The notes beneath the pieces were generated by a model that was not told the origin of the DNA, did no database searches, and saw nothing but the letters and a program-made list of their open reading frames with translations. A stretch of DNA of 64,000 bases from Sphingomonas sp. LR60 (GTDB lineage Bacteria > Pseudomonadota > Alphaproteobacteria > Sphingomonadales > Sphingomonadaceae), in contig NZ_JASPFK010000001.1 of the NCBI RefSeq assembly GCF_036855935.1, forward strand, positions 64,501 through 128,500. The letters are read 5' to 3'. The translations under genes were made by a program, and so were the position numbers. Numbering within the stretch: the first letter of the stretch is position 1; each line of letters opens with the position of its first letter. Below, one piece after another: positions 52,671 to 61,463 of this stretch.

Positions 52671-53606
52671 CTACATGCCGGAACGCGGGCCGAGCCCGAT
52701 CGACAGTGACGCTCCGCCCGAGATTGCCGCCGCCCCGCGCGACAGCCCGGTGGTGACGAAGCCGGTCAGGCGCAGCGGCGTTCCCGCGAGCCGTTGCGAC
52801 GCGCCCGCGAACAGCTCGTGCGCCGCGGAGACCTGACGCGTGGCGGCGCTCGAATAATGATAGGAGGCGACGAGGAATGCCTCGCGTCCCAGGGCGACCG
52901 ACGCGCCTGTCGAGGCGGCCGGGCCATTGCGCAGCACATAGGCGTTCGTGTCGCCCAGGAAGCGGTACGTGAACGAGGCGAAGGGCGTCACAGTGCCGAG
53001 CGGCAAGGAGACGTCGGCGCCTACGGCATAATCGTTTGCGCCGCTGGACAGGCCGCTGCTGCGGCTCGCGGTGTTGATCTTCGCGCGCCCGGACAGCTCG
53101 ACTTCCACCGGCGAACCCGCGGGTGCGATCGTATAGGCCGCCCCGAGCGTCAGGTCGCCGAACCCGTCGACCGTCCGCTTCGTCGCGGACGTATTGGCCG
53201 CGACCAGCACCGGCGTGGCGTCGATGCCGGTGACGATCGTCGATCGGCTGCGAATCTGCATCCACGGCAACGAGGCGGAAAGCGTCAGGTTGTTGAAGTG
53301 CGCCCGCGCGCTGACCGCGGAACTCCAGATGGTCGTGGTGGAGTTGGTGCCGAACTTGCCAGCGCCGTACAGCGTGCCCAGCGACAGATCGAGGCGCGTA
53401 TCGTCGCCGCTGAGCCGCTCCATCGCTTGCGGGACGCTGCTCGCCGATACGGTCGCCGTCGCGCTCGAGGGAGAGATCGCCGGGCCGCCGTCGAAACTGG
53501 CGCGTTGCAGCGAGGGGCGATCGTCGGATGCGCGATCCTGCGCGAACGCCGGAAGCGCGAAGAGGCTGGTCAGTGCGACTGCCCCGCATAACGTCGTGTT
53601 CCTCAT
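52671..53606 (-). CDS. Outer membrane beta-barrel protein
   Basis: A 311-residue protein with a signal peptide (MRNTTLCGAVALTSLFALPAFAQ). The mature part alternates hydrophobic and polar residues as in transmembrane strands (LDLSLGTLYGAGKFG, ASLPWMQIRSR, FGDLTLGAAYTI, TPFASFTYRF, ASLSIGLGPRSGM) and resembles small alphaproteobacterial transporter-like porins. The final residue is Met rather than aromatic, which is unusual for BAM substrates. Function unknown. It may be transcribed with the phosphatase, 34 bases downstream. Confidence 0.7.
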   Translation of the reverse strand: MRNTTLCGAVALTSLFALPAFAQDRASDDRPSLQRASFDGGPAISPSSATATVSASSVPQAMERLSGDDTRLDLSLGTLYGAGKFGTNSTTTIWSSAVSARAHFNNLTLSASLPWMQIRSRSTIVTGIDATPVLVAANTSATKRTVDGFGDLTLGAAYTIAPAGSPVEVELSGRAKINTASRSSGLSSGANDYAVGADVSLPLGTVTPFASFTYRFLGDTNAYVLRNGPAASTGASVALGREAFLVASYHYSSAATRQVSAAHELFAGASQRLAGTPLRLTGFVTTGLSRGAAAISGGASLSIGLGPRSGM

Positions 53607-53794
53607 GCCACCTCCTCGTTGCTACGGCAGCATGACCATCGCGACAGCCTGCGTGCCTCGTGCAGCAGGATACACCTAAACGTCCGTTTTCGCTTGGGTA
53701 TCCGTCTGCGACGTTGCCGGGTCGGGGTGGCAAAATTCAAGGGATTTCAACGATTGCGCCCTAGCCGCGGTGATCCTGTTTTTGAGGATCCTCC

Positions 53795-56524
53795 ATGCTG
53801 CGTGCCGACATCATCGACCACCCCGAGAAGATCGGCATCGGTACCTACCCTATCTATGGTCTCGACGCGATGATCGGCGGTGTCGATGCGTTGCATGCCG
53901 CCTGGTTCTACACCTGGGCCGCGTTCCTGCCGCGCGAGGCGGTGTCGGGCTGGTCGATTGGGGCAGCCGCGGCGCTGGCGGGTGATGGTGGCGACCGGGA
54001 ACTGCGGCTGGACGGCGGCGCCGACGGCTGGGCGATACAGGACATCGGGATCGCGGGCGACCAATCGCTGACGCTGCGCTTCGCCGCGACGGGGGCGAGC
54101 GGCAGCGGCGGGATCGTCCTCGACTATCTCGACGCCAGCGGGCGGGTCGTCGGCGGGTCGTACGTGCCGATCGACAGCGCAGGCGGCAGCTTCACCCTCG
54201 ACGCGATCACCCCGGCTGGCACGACCAGCGCCAGGTTGATCGCTTATGCCGACGCGGGTGGCGGCTTTGCGCTCGACGACGTCTCGGTCCGTGTCGGTGC
54301 CGTAGAATTGCTCAAGAACGGCGATTTCGATCGGCAGGCGCCGACGACGGCGACGACCGCGGACTTCGTGCCGATGGTCTGGGGCGCCGCGGATATGATG
54401 CGGCTCGCCGAGGTTGCCGCGACCGCTTCGCCCGTGCTGCTGACGTTCAACGAGCCCGACGATCGGCATCAGGCCAATATGTCGGTCGAGCAGGCGCTGA
54501 AATTCTGGCCGGCGCTGATGGAGACCGGCAAGCGGCTCGGCTCGCCTGCGACCACGATCAACGGTGCGCTGGGCGAGAAGAGCTGGCTCGGGCGGTTCAT
54601 GGCCGGGGCGGAAGACGCCGGCTACCGCGTCGACTTCGTCGCGGTGCATTATTATTCGGCGGACCCGAGCGTGACGGCGTTTCGCACCTTCCTGGAAAAC
54701 GTCCATGCCGCTTATGGCAAGCCGGTGTGGGTGACCGAATGGTCGCTGGCGGACTGGACCAACGAGGGGCGTTTCAGCGCCGAGCAGCAACAGGCGTTCT
54801 TTGTCGCGGCGACCCGAATGATGGACGATCTGTCGTTCGTCGAGCGCCAGTCGTGGTTCGCGGCCTATGAAGGGCTGGACCAATGGGATCTCAACACCGG
54901 CCTGCTCAATGCCGACGGATCGCTGACCGCATTGGGCGAACAGTTCGTCGGCCTTGCCGCCGCAGCGCCAGCTGCGGCGATCCCGCAGACATTGATCGGC
55001 ACCGCCGCGAACGACTCGCTGACCGGAGGCGACGGTGACGACTGGCTGGATGGCGGCGCGGGCAACAATAGGCTGATCGGCGGCCTCGGCGACGACGTCT
55101 ATGTCGTCGACCAGAGCGGCGATGTGGTGATCGAGCTTCCGGGTGAAGGCCATGACACGATCCGTACGTCGCTGCGGCAATTCAGCCTCGCGGCGCGCGG
55201 CGAAGCGGTCGAGGACCTGATCTACACCGGCGCCGGCAGCTTCATCGGGACGGGCAATGCGCTCGACAACACGATCACGGGCGGCGCAGGCGCGGACATT
55301 CTCGATGGCGGGGCGGGTAACGACGTGTTGCGCGGCGGTGCCGGCAACGACGTCTATTATGTCGACAGCACCGCCGATCAGGTGATCGAGAACGAGGACG
55401 AGGGTGCCGACAAGGTGATTTCGACCGTCAGCTTCGCGCTGGATGCGCATATCGAGAAGCTGACGCTCGTGACGGCGGCGGGCTTCGTGCGCGGCGACGG
55501 CAACGCGCTTTCCAACATTATCACCGGGAGCGCCACGGCAGCCAACGAGTTGCACGGCGGCGGTGGCAACGATCGGCTCGACGGCGGATCGCTGGCCGAC
55601 TGGCTGTATGGCGACGCGGGCAACGATGATCTGCGCGGCGGCGATGGCGACGACATGCTGTTCGGCGGCGACGGTAACGACAAATTGTACGGCGATGACG
55701 GCATGGACCTGCTGTTCGGCGAGGACAGTGCCGATCTCCTTTATGGCGGGGCGGGTGACGATCGGCTCGACGGCGGGAAGGGTAGCGACAAGCTGTATGG
55801 CGGCGAGGGCAACGACCTGCTCGATGGCGGCGATGACAATGATCTGCTCGACGGCGGCGCGGGCTCAGACGTGATGATCGGCGGCGCGGGCAACGACACC
55901 TATATCGTCGACGACAGCCGCGATCAGGTCGTCGAATTTGCAGGCGGCGGAACGGACACCGTCAAGGCATCGGGCAGCTTCACGCTTGCCGACGAGGTCG
56001 AGAACCTGCTGTTCGACAGTGCGACAGGCGTCATCGGCATCGGAAACGCGCTTGCCAACCGGATCGTCGGATCGGACGGCGGTGACCAGCTCTTCGGGAT
56101 GGCGGGCAACGACACGATCTACGGCGGAGCCGGTGACGACACGCTCGACGGGGGCGAGGGTGCGGACGTGTTGTCGGGCGGGCTGGGCGCGAACACGCTG
56201 ATCGGCGGCGCCGGCGCGGACAAGTTCGTCTTCGCGAGCCTCGCCGAAACGATCGGCGACCGGATCGTCGACTTCAGCCATGCGGAGCGTGATCGTATCG
56301 ACCTGTCGCAGATCGACGCGATCGCCGGCACCGCCAGGAACGATGCGTTCCGTTTCATCGGCAGCGCTGAGTTCGGCCATATCGCGGGTGAACTCCGCGC
56401 CGCGGCGCTGGGCGATGGCTGGATCGTGCAGGGTGACGTCGACGGAGATGGCACCGCCGACCTGACGATCGCACTTGTCACCATCGGTTCGGCGGCGCTG
56501 GTCGGGTCGGACTTCATACTCTGA
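53795..56524 (+). CDS. RTX calcium-binding protein with glycoside hydrolase (GH128/Asl1-like) domain
   Basis: A 909-residue protein without an N-terminal signal. A barrel-type hydrolase domain starts GIGTYPIYGLDAMIGGVDALHAAWFYTW, is split by an inserted beta-sandwich module (about residues 45-175, resembling a carbohydrate-binding module), then resumes FVPMVWG, LLTFNEPDD (acid/base Glu), VDFVAVHYYSADP and VWVTEWSLADW (nucleophile Glu). From about residue 410 come roughly ten GGxGxDxLxGG calcium-binding motifs, then a C-terminal VDFSHAERDRIDLSQID region typical of type I secretion substrates. A hairpin GATCCT-GTTTTTG-AGGATC (53772-53790) overlaps the ribosome site. It may remodel the exopolysaccharide made next door. 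Confidence 0.85.
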   Translation: MLRADIIDHPEKIGIGTYPIYGLDAMIGGVDALHAAWFYTWAAFLPREAVSGWSIGAAAALAGDGGDRELRLDGGADGWAIQDIGIAGDQSLTLRFAATGASGSGGIVLDYLDASGRVVGGSYVPIDSAGGSFTLDAITPAGTTSARLIAYADAGGGFALDDVSVRVGAVELLKNGDFDRQAPTTATTADFVPMVWGAADMMRLAEVAATASPVLLTFNEPDDRHQANMSVEQALKFWPALMETGKRLGSPATTINGALGEKSWLGRFMAGAEDAGYRVDFVAVHYYSADPSVTAFRTFLENVHAAYGKPVWVTEWSLADWTNEGRFSAEQQQAFFVAATRMMDDLSFVERQSWFAAYEGLDQWDLNTGLLNADGSLTALGEQFVGLAAAAPAAAIPQTLIGTAANDSLTGGDGDDWLDGGAGNNRLIGGLGDDVYVVDQSGDVVIELPGEGHDTIRTSLRQFSLAARGEAVEDLIYTGAGSFIGTGNALDNTITGGAGADILDGGAGNDVLRGGAGNDVYYVDSTADQVIENEDEGADKVISTVSFALDAHIEKLTLVTAAGFVRGDGNALSNIITGSATAANELHGGGGNDRLDGGSLADWLYGDAGNDDLRGGDGDDMLFGGDGNDKLYGDDGMDLLFGEDSADLLYGGAGDDRLDGGKGSDKLYGGEGNDLLDGGDDNDLLDGGAGSDVMIGGAGNDTYIVDDSRDQVVEFAGGGTDTVKASGSFTLADEVENLLFDSATGVIGIGNALANRIVGSDGGDQLFGMAGNDTIYGGAGDDTLDGGEGADVLSGGLGANTLIGGAGADKFVFASLAETIGDRIVDFSHAERDRIDLSQIDAIAGTARNDAFRFIGSAEFGHIAGELRAAALGDGWIVQGDVDGDGTADLTIALVTIGSAALVGSDFIL

Positions 56525-56635
56525 ACCCCGCGCTTTGACTGAAAATGGGACACTTCGCGCCGCCGATCTCTTCGAAACGAAGAGACTCGGTTCAGCTAAC
56601 ATGCTCTAAATCTGTCATAATTCAGGGGCTGGCGG

Positions 56636-57811
56636 ATGTGGGCTAACGCGCTTGCATTGGCCGCCGAGGTCCATCGGCGTGTCAATCCCGACACACTTGC
56701 GGCGCCGACTTCGCGCGATGGACGGATGCAGATCGCCGACGCGAACAGCGCGGCTGCGTCGATTGGGGGAGGCGCGAACATTGATGATATCCGACACGGA
56801 GCGCCGGGGGTGAAGGCGCACGAAAACGAGCTGGTGTCGGTGATTGTCCCGGCGTTCAACGCCGCACGTTATCTGGACGAGACGTTGCGCAGCATTCGCG
56901 CACAAAGCCATGAGGCGCTCGAGATCATCGTCGTCGACGACGGTTCGAGCGATGCGACGGCCGACATCGCCGCAGCACATGCACATGAGGATGCGCGCGT
57001 GAGGGTCGTCACCCAGCCCAACGGCGGGGTCGCGCGTGCGCGCAACACCGGCCTCTCGCACGCGCGCGGGCGCTATGTCGCGCCGATCGATGCGGACGAT
57101 CTGTGGTCGCGCGACAAGATCGAGTGGCAGCTCGACGTTGCGCTGGCGGGCGCGGCGCCGGCGGCGCTGGTCTATAGCTGGTACGTCACCATCGACGAGA
57201 ACGATGGCGTGCGACACTGGCGGCGGAACCTGCCCGAGGGCGACAATCTCGTCCGGCACATGTGCTACAACAATCTGGTCGGCAGCGGCAGCGCGCCGCT
57301 GATGCTGCGCGAGGCGGTGCTCGATCTCGGGGGCTATGACGCCACGCTCCGCGACCGCGCAGCGCAGGGGTGCGAAGACTATAAGCTCTATTTCGGGCTG
57401 ATCGAGCGCCACCCGGCGCGGCTCGTGCCGGCCTATCTTACCGCCTATCGGGTCTACGGCGGCAATATGTCGTCCGATATCGAACAGATGCTGCGGTCGC
57501 GCGCCATCGTTGCGGACGAGATCGCGCAGCGGCGACCGGACCTGCGTAATGCGCTCGAACGCGGCCACGTCAGGATGTTGCGGCTGTTGCTGGAACGCCA
57601 GCTCAAGAGCGGCGACCGTGCCGGCGGGGTCGCGACGGTGCGTGCGATGATGACGCTGGGCGCAAGCGCCACGGCGAAGCAGGCAGCGCTTCTCGCCGGT
57701 CGGGCGGTGCGCCGGCTGGTCGCGCCGCGACGGATCGCGGATGGAGCGGCTGCGTGGATTTTCGACCCGGTACAGGGCGCGCGGCGACGTCGACGAGGAG
57801 AAGGCAGATGA
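56636..57811 (+). CDS. Family 2 glycosyltransferase (surface polysaccharide)
   Basis: A 391-residue GT2 enzyme. The GT-A core starts at about residue 67 (VSVIVPAFNAARYLDETL) with nucleotide-binding EIIVVDDGSSDAT, acceptor loop QPNGGVARARNTGL, the DxD in PIDADDLW, and catalytic-base region GCEDYKLYFGLIE. About 65 extra N-terminal residues precede it; the real start may be the internal ATG at 56726. It uses a nucleotide sugar in the cytoplasm. Its end overlaps galE. A close relative of the GT2 at 60495 (same ADDLW, GCED and YGGNMSSD patterns). Confidence 0.88.
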   Translation: MWANALALAAEVHRRVNPDTLAAPTSRDGRMQIADANSAAASIGGGANIDDIRHGAPGVKAHENELVSVIVPAFNAARYLDETLRSIRAQSHEALEIIVVDDGSSDATADIAAAHAHEDARVRVVTQPNGGVARARNTGLSHARGRYVAPIDADDLWSRDKIEWQLDVALAGAAPAALVYSWYVTIDENDGVRHWRRNLPEGDNLVRHMCYNNLVGSGSAPLMLREAVLDLGGYDATLRDRAAQGCEDYKLYFGLIERHPARLVPAYLTAYRVYGGNMSSDIEQMLRSRAIVADEIAQRRPDLRNALERGHVRMLRLLLERQLKSGDRAGGVATVRAMMTLGASATAKQAALLAGRAVRRLVAPRRIADGAAAWIFDPVQGARRRRRGEGR

Positions 57812-58805
57812 GCGATAATCGACGCGGCACGGTGCTCGTCACCGGTGGCGCGGGCTATGTCGGCTCGCATTGCTGCAAAAGCTTCGCCGCGGCGGGCTGG
57901 CGTGTCGTCGTGCTCGACGATCTCTCGCGCGGGTTTGCCGAGGCGGTGAAATGGGGGCCGCTGGTCCGCGCACGCATCGACGACCGTCGTGCCGTGGAGG
58001 CGGCCTTGCGCGAATACCAACCCGATCTGGTCGCGCACTTCGCCGCGTTCGCCTACGTCGGGGAGTCGGTCGAGCGGCCCGAACTCTATTATGACAACAA
58101 CAGCGCCGGTACGCTGGCACTGCTGGAGGCGATGCGTGCGACCGATGTGCGCCGGCTGCTGTTCTCCAGCACCTGCGCCACCTACGGCCATCCCACTTAC
58201 CTCCCGATCGACGAGGGCCATCCGCAGCGGCCGATCAATCCCTATGGCTGGTCGAAGTTCATCATCGAGCGGATGCTGGAGGATTATGCCGTCGCGCATG
58301 GTTTCACCTCCACCGCGCTGCGTTACTTCAACGCCGCCGGGTGCGATCCCGCGGGCGAGATCGGTGAGAACCACGATCCCGAAACCCATGTCATCCCGCT
58401 TGCGCTCGACGCCGCGCTGGGGCGCGGGCCGGCCTTCCGGGTCAACGGCTTCGATTTCGACACGCGCGACGGCAGCGCGATCCGCGACTATATCCACGTC
58501 ACCGACCTCGCCGACGCGCATGTCCGCGCCGCGGCGCGGCTGCTCGATACGGCGGGCGCGGACATCATCAATCTCGGCACCGGAACCGGCACGTCGGTCC
58601 TCGAACTGGTCGCCGCGGTGGAACGCGCGACCGGCACGCCGATGCAGGTCGAGCGGGGCCACGACGGCCGGGCGATCCGGCGGTGCTTGTCGCGTCGGCG
58701 ACGCGCGCGCGGGGAGTGCTGGGCTGGCAGCCGGCGCATTCGGACATCGACACGATCGTCCGCACCGCCCTTGCCTGGCGGGAGCCGCGGACCGGGCGAC
58801 CCTAA
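57808..58805 (+). pseudogene. galE: UDP-glucose 4-epimerase, frameshifted near the 3' end
   Basis: An extended SDR with LVTGGAGYVGSH (NAD), VVLDDLSRG, FSSTCATYG, PYGWSK (YxxxK), RYFNAAG and RDYIHVTDLADAH. It runs intact for about 284 codons, then one base is lost in CC at about 58662 (GGGGCCACGACGG); the correct continuation reads RPGDPAVLVASATRARGVLGW to the stop at 58803. The corrected length is about 332 residues. It interconverts UDP-glucose and UDP-galactose for polysaccharide. It is coupled to the GT2 upstream by ATGA and converges with the ABC transporter, the last four bases overlapping. Confidence 0.88.
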
Positions 58806-60511
58806 CCGATCGCCGGGGGCGGACCGAGCCGAACGACGTGATCGGCGGGCGGCAGGCCGGCGGCGCGGTGCGTGATCAGCACGATGATGCGATCGGCGAA
58901 GCGGGCGCGCAGTCGATCGTAGACGTCGCGCTCCAGCCGGTCCTCGAGCGCGTTGGTCGCCTCGTCCAGGACGAGCACGTCGGGGTCGCGCAGCAGCGCG
59001 CGCGCCAGCCCCATGCGCTGACGCTGCCCGCCCGACATGTTGAGCCCGCGATCGCCGACTTCGGTGTCAAAGCCCTGCGGCAAGGAATCGATGAAGCTGT
59101 CCAGACCGGCGAGCGTCACCGCCTCCCGCATCGCCGCCTCGTTGGCGTCGGCGCGCCCGACGCGAAGATTGTCCGCGATCGAGCCGCCGATCAGGTCGGC
59201 GTCCTGCCCGGCGAGCGCGACGCGCGCCAGCCAATCGGCGCGCGCGATCTCGTCGAGCGGCACGTCGTCGACCAGGATGCGCCCGGTGTCGGGCCGATAA
59301 AGCCGCAGCAGCAGGCCGATTAGGGTCGTCTTGCCGACGCCGCTCGGGCCGGTGATCGCGGTCACGCCACCGACCGGCAGCTCGAAGCTGAGGTCGCGCA
59401 TCACGGGCGCATCCGTTTCGCCATAAGCGAACGTCACCCGATCGAACCGGATCGCACGACGCACGCTGGTGAGCGTTCGCTCCCCGTCGGGCGGCACGCC
59501 GCGGTCGCGCAGCGCCAGCAGCCGGGCGACCTGTTGCAGCGACGCGCGATGCCCGATCAGCGCCATGCGATTACTTTCGAGTTCGCGGACGTGCGGCTGC
59601 ATCCGGTACAGCAGCAGCACCGCGGTCATGGTCGCCGGGATCGTCACGCCCAGCGGGCCCGATACCAGCACCAGCCCGGTCAGCAGGGCGAGATAACTGA
59701 TCTCGGTGATCGGCGACAGCAGCGCCTGCAGCCGGTCGATCGCCACGAACCCGTCGCGGGCGTGCTGCGACGTCGCGCGGAACCGGCGCTTTTCGTCGTT
59801 CTCGGCGCCGAAGGCGCGCAGCGTGCGCATCCCCTGCAACCCTGAGAGGATGCGATCGGTGAGTGCGATATTGTCGGCGACCGCGCGCTCGCCCATTGCG
59901 GCGGCCCGCCGGCCGAGACGCTCCACCACGGCGAAGATCGCTACCGACCCGGCGACCGCGATAAGCGCGATGCTGGGAGAGATCGCCGCGACGAACGCGC
60001 CGAAGATCACGATCGAGCAGATGTTGGTGCCGACGCGCGAGAGCGCATAGATCGCATCGGCGATCGCCCAGCTATCGGCGGACAGGACCGTCATCCACTC
60101 GCCCATGTCGCGTTCGCGCACCCAGCCATATGGCAGGTCGAACAGCTCCGCATGAAGGTGTCCACGGACATCGTCGCTAAGCGAATGGCGCAGCCACGAA
60201 CTGATGAAGGCATAGATGACGTTGGTGATCGAGCGGGCGGTGATCAGCAGTAGCACCAGCCCGGCGAGCAGCGCCGCGCGCCCGTCGACCAGCGCGTACG
60301 CCTGTTGGTAGATCCGGCCGAGCGTGCCCGTCATCGGCACCGACGAGAAGCCGGTGTTCCCCAGCAATGCGTTGAGCAGGAGCACGATCAGGCTCAGCCC
60401 AAGGCTTTCGGCGACCGATCCGACAACACCCAGCAGCACCAGCACCGGCACATAGGGGCGATAGCGTGCGAGGATCGGCTCCAGGCGCCGGCGATCAAAC
60501 TTCCAGCGCAT
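58802..60511 (-). CDS. ABC transporter with fused membrane and ATPase domains (type I exporter half)
   Basis: A 569-residue half-transporter. Six transmembrane helices occupy about residues 15-300 (VPVLVLLGVVGSVAESLGLS, AALLAGLVLLLITAR, VGTNICSIVIFGAFVAAIS and others). The ATPase has Walker A GPSGVGKTT, signature MSGGQRQRMGL, Walker B VLVLDEATNAL and H-loop THR. MsbA/PglK-like half exporters in polysaccharide clusters flip lipid-linked oligosaccharides, which fits the neighbours. The start at 60511 overlaps the end of the GT2 gene by 17 bases, so it is in the same operon. Confidence 0.9.
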   Translation of the reverse strand: MRWKFDRRRLEPILARYRPYVPVLVLLGVVGSVAESLGLSLIVLLLNALLGNTGFSSVPMTGTLGRIYQQAYALVDGRAALLAGLVLLLITARSITNVIYAFISSWLRHSLSDDVRGHLHAELFDLPYGWVRERDMGEWMTVLSADSWAIADAIYALSRVGTNICSIVIFGAFVAAISPSIALIAVAGSVAIFAVVERLGRRAAAMGERAVADNIALTDRILSGLQGMRTLRAFGAENDEKRRFRATSQHARDGFVAIDRLQALLSPITEISYLALLTGLVLVSGPLGVTIPATMTAVLLLYRMQPHVRELESNRMALIGHRASLQQVARLLALRDRGVPPDGERTLTSVRRAIRFDRVTFAYGETDAPVMRDLSFELPVGGVTAITGPSGVGKTTLIGLLLRLYRPDTGRILVDDVPLDEIARADWLARVALAGQDADLIGGSIADNLRVGRADANEAAMREAVTLAGLDSFIDSLPQGFDTEVGDRGLNMSGGQRQRMGLARALLRDPDVLVLDEATNALEDRLERDVYDRLRARFADRIIVLITHRAAGLPPADHVVRLGPPPAIG

Positions 60512-61463
60512 CGCCGACCTCGATATCCTCGAACCGCGTCTGCGGTCGTCGCTCGCCGCGCGAAAGCAGGCGGCGCGCGACGATCTTCGGGACGCGCACT
60601 GCGGTGCGCAGCGCCGCCAGCCGATCCTGCCGGTACAGTTCGTCATACATCGCACCCGCCTCTGCGGCCTTGCCGTAGCGCAGCGCGCGCTCCAGCAGCC
60701 AGTCCAACAGGTAGATCCGCCCGCGTGCGAAGGTGCGTCGATGCTGCGGGTGGCGCAGCGCATTCGGTTCCATCACCAGATCGTACGAGCGCAACATGCG
60801 GCGCCCGTCGCTCGACATATTGGCGGGGGACCAGCGATAGCCCAGCAGCGTTTGCGGGACGAGCGCGAAGCGCGACCGCTCGGCAAGCGCGAAATACAGT
60901 TTGAGATCCTCGCACCCCTGCGCATCATTGTCGCGCAGCATCGGGTCGTAGCCGCCGCACGCCAAGACGTCGGCACGTCGCATCAGCGGGGCACTGCCAT
61001 TGCCGATGAGATTGCCGAGGCACATCCGCTCCAGCACGTCGCCTTCGTCGCGCGGATGGCTTCCCCAATGGATGATGCGATCGTCGTCGTCGATCACCGC
61101 GAACCAGCAATAGACCAGCCCGACGTTATCGCCGCCGGCGCGCAGCGCGGCGACCTGCAACTCGATCTTGCGGGGGTGCCAGAGGTCGTCGGCGTCGACG
61201 GGCGCGACCAGCGCACCGCGTGCCTGGTCGATCCCGGAATTGCGCGCGCGCGCCACGCCGCCGTTCGGCTGCACCGACAGTCGTATGCGGTCATCCTCCG
61301 CGACGTGGCGCAGGACGCGCGCAGCGGTATCGTCGCTCGACCCATCGTCGACGACGATGATCTCGAGGTCGCGCCACGTCTGCGCGCGCACGCTGTCCAG
61401 CGTGCGGTCGATCGTCGTGGCCGCGTTATAGGCCGGGATGATGACGCTGACCGTGTCGCTCAT
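60495..61463 (-). CDS. Family 2 glycosyltransferase
   Basis: A 322-residue GT2 enzyme with VSVIIPAYNAATTIDRTL, LEIIVVDDGSSDDTA, QPNGGVARARNSGID, DxD in PVDADDLWHP, and GCEDLKLYFALAE with the catalytic acid. It ends in a helical C terminus. It shares the same diagnostic blocks as the GT2 at 56636, indicating a paralogous pair, one on each side of the ABC exporter. The ATG overlaps the upstream stop (ATGA). Sugar specificity is not readable. Confidence 0.9.
   Translation of the reverse strand: MSDTVSVIIPAYNAATTIDRTLDSVRAQTWRDLEIIVVDDGSSDDTAARVLRHVAEDDRIRLSVQPNGGVARARNSGIDQARGALVAPVDADDLWHPRKIELQVAALRAGGDNVGLVYCWFAVIDDDDRIIHWGSHPRDEGDVLERMCLGNLIGNGSAPLMRRADVLACGGYDPMLRDNDAQGCEDLKLYFALAERSRFALVPQTLLGYRWSPANMSSDGRRMLRSYDLVMEPNALRHPQHRRTFARGRIYLLDWLLERALRYGKAAEAGAMYDELYRQDRLAALRTAVRVPKIVARRLLSRGERRPQTRFEDIEVGDALEV

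Noticed and set aside
53747..55555. A 602-codon minus-strand frame
   Set aside because: Mirror of the RTX hydrolase, where the GGxGxD repeats keep the opposite strand open.
55000..56200. Regular repeats that could be taken for a CRISPR array
   Set aside because: They are in-frame GGxGxDxL codon repeats of varying sequence without constant-length spacers; there are no Cas genes.
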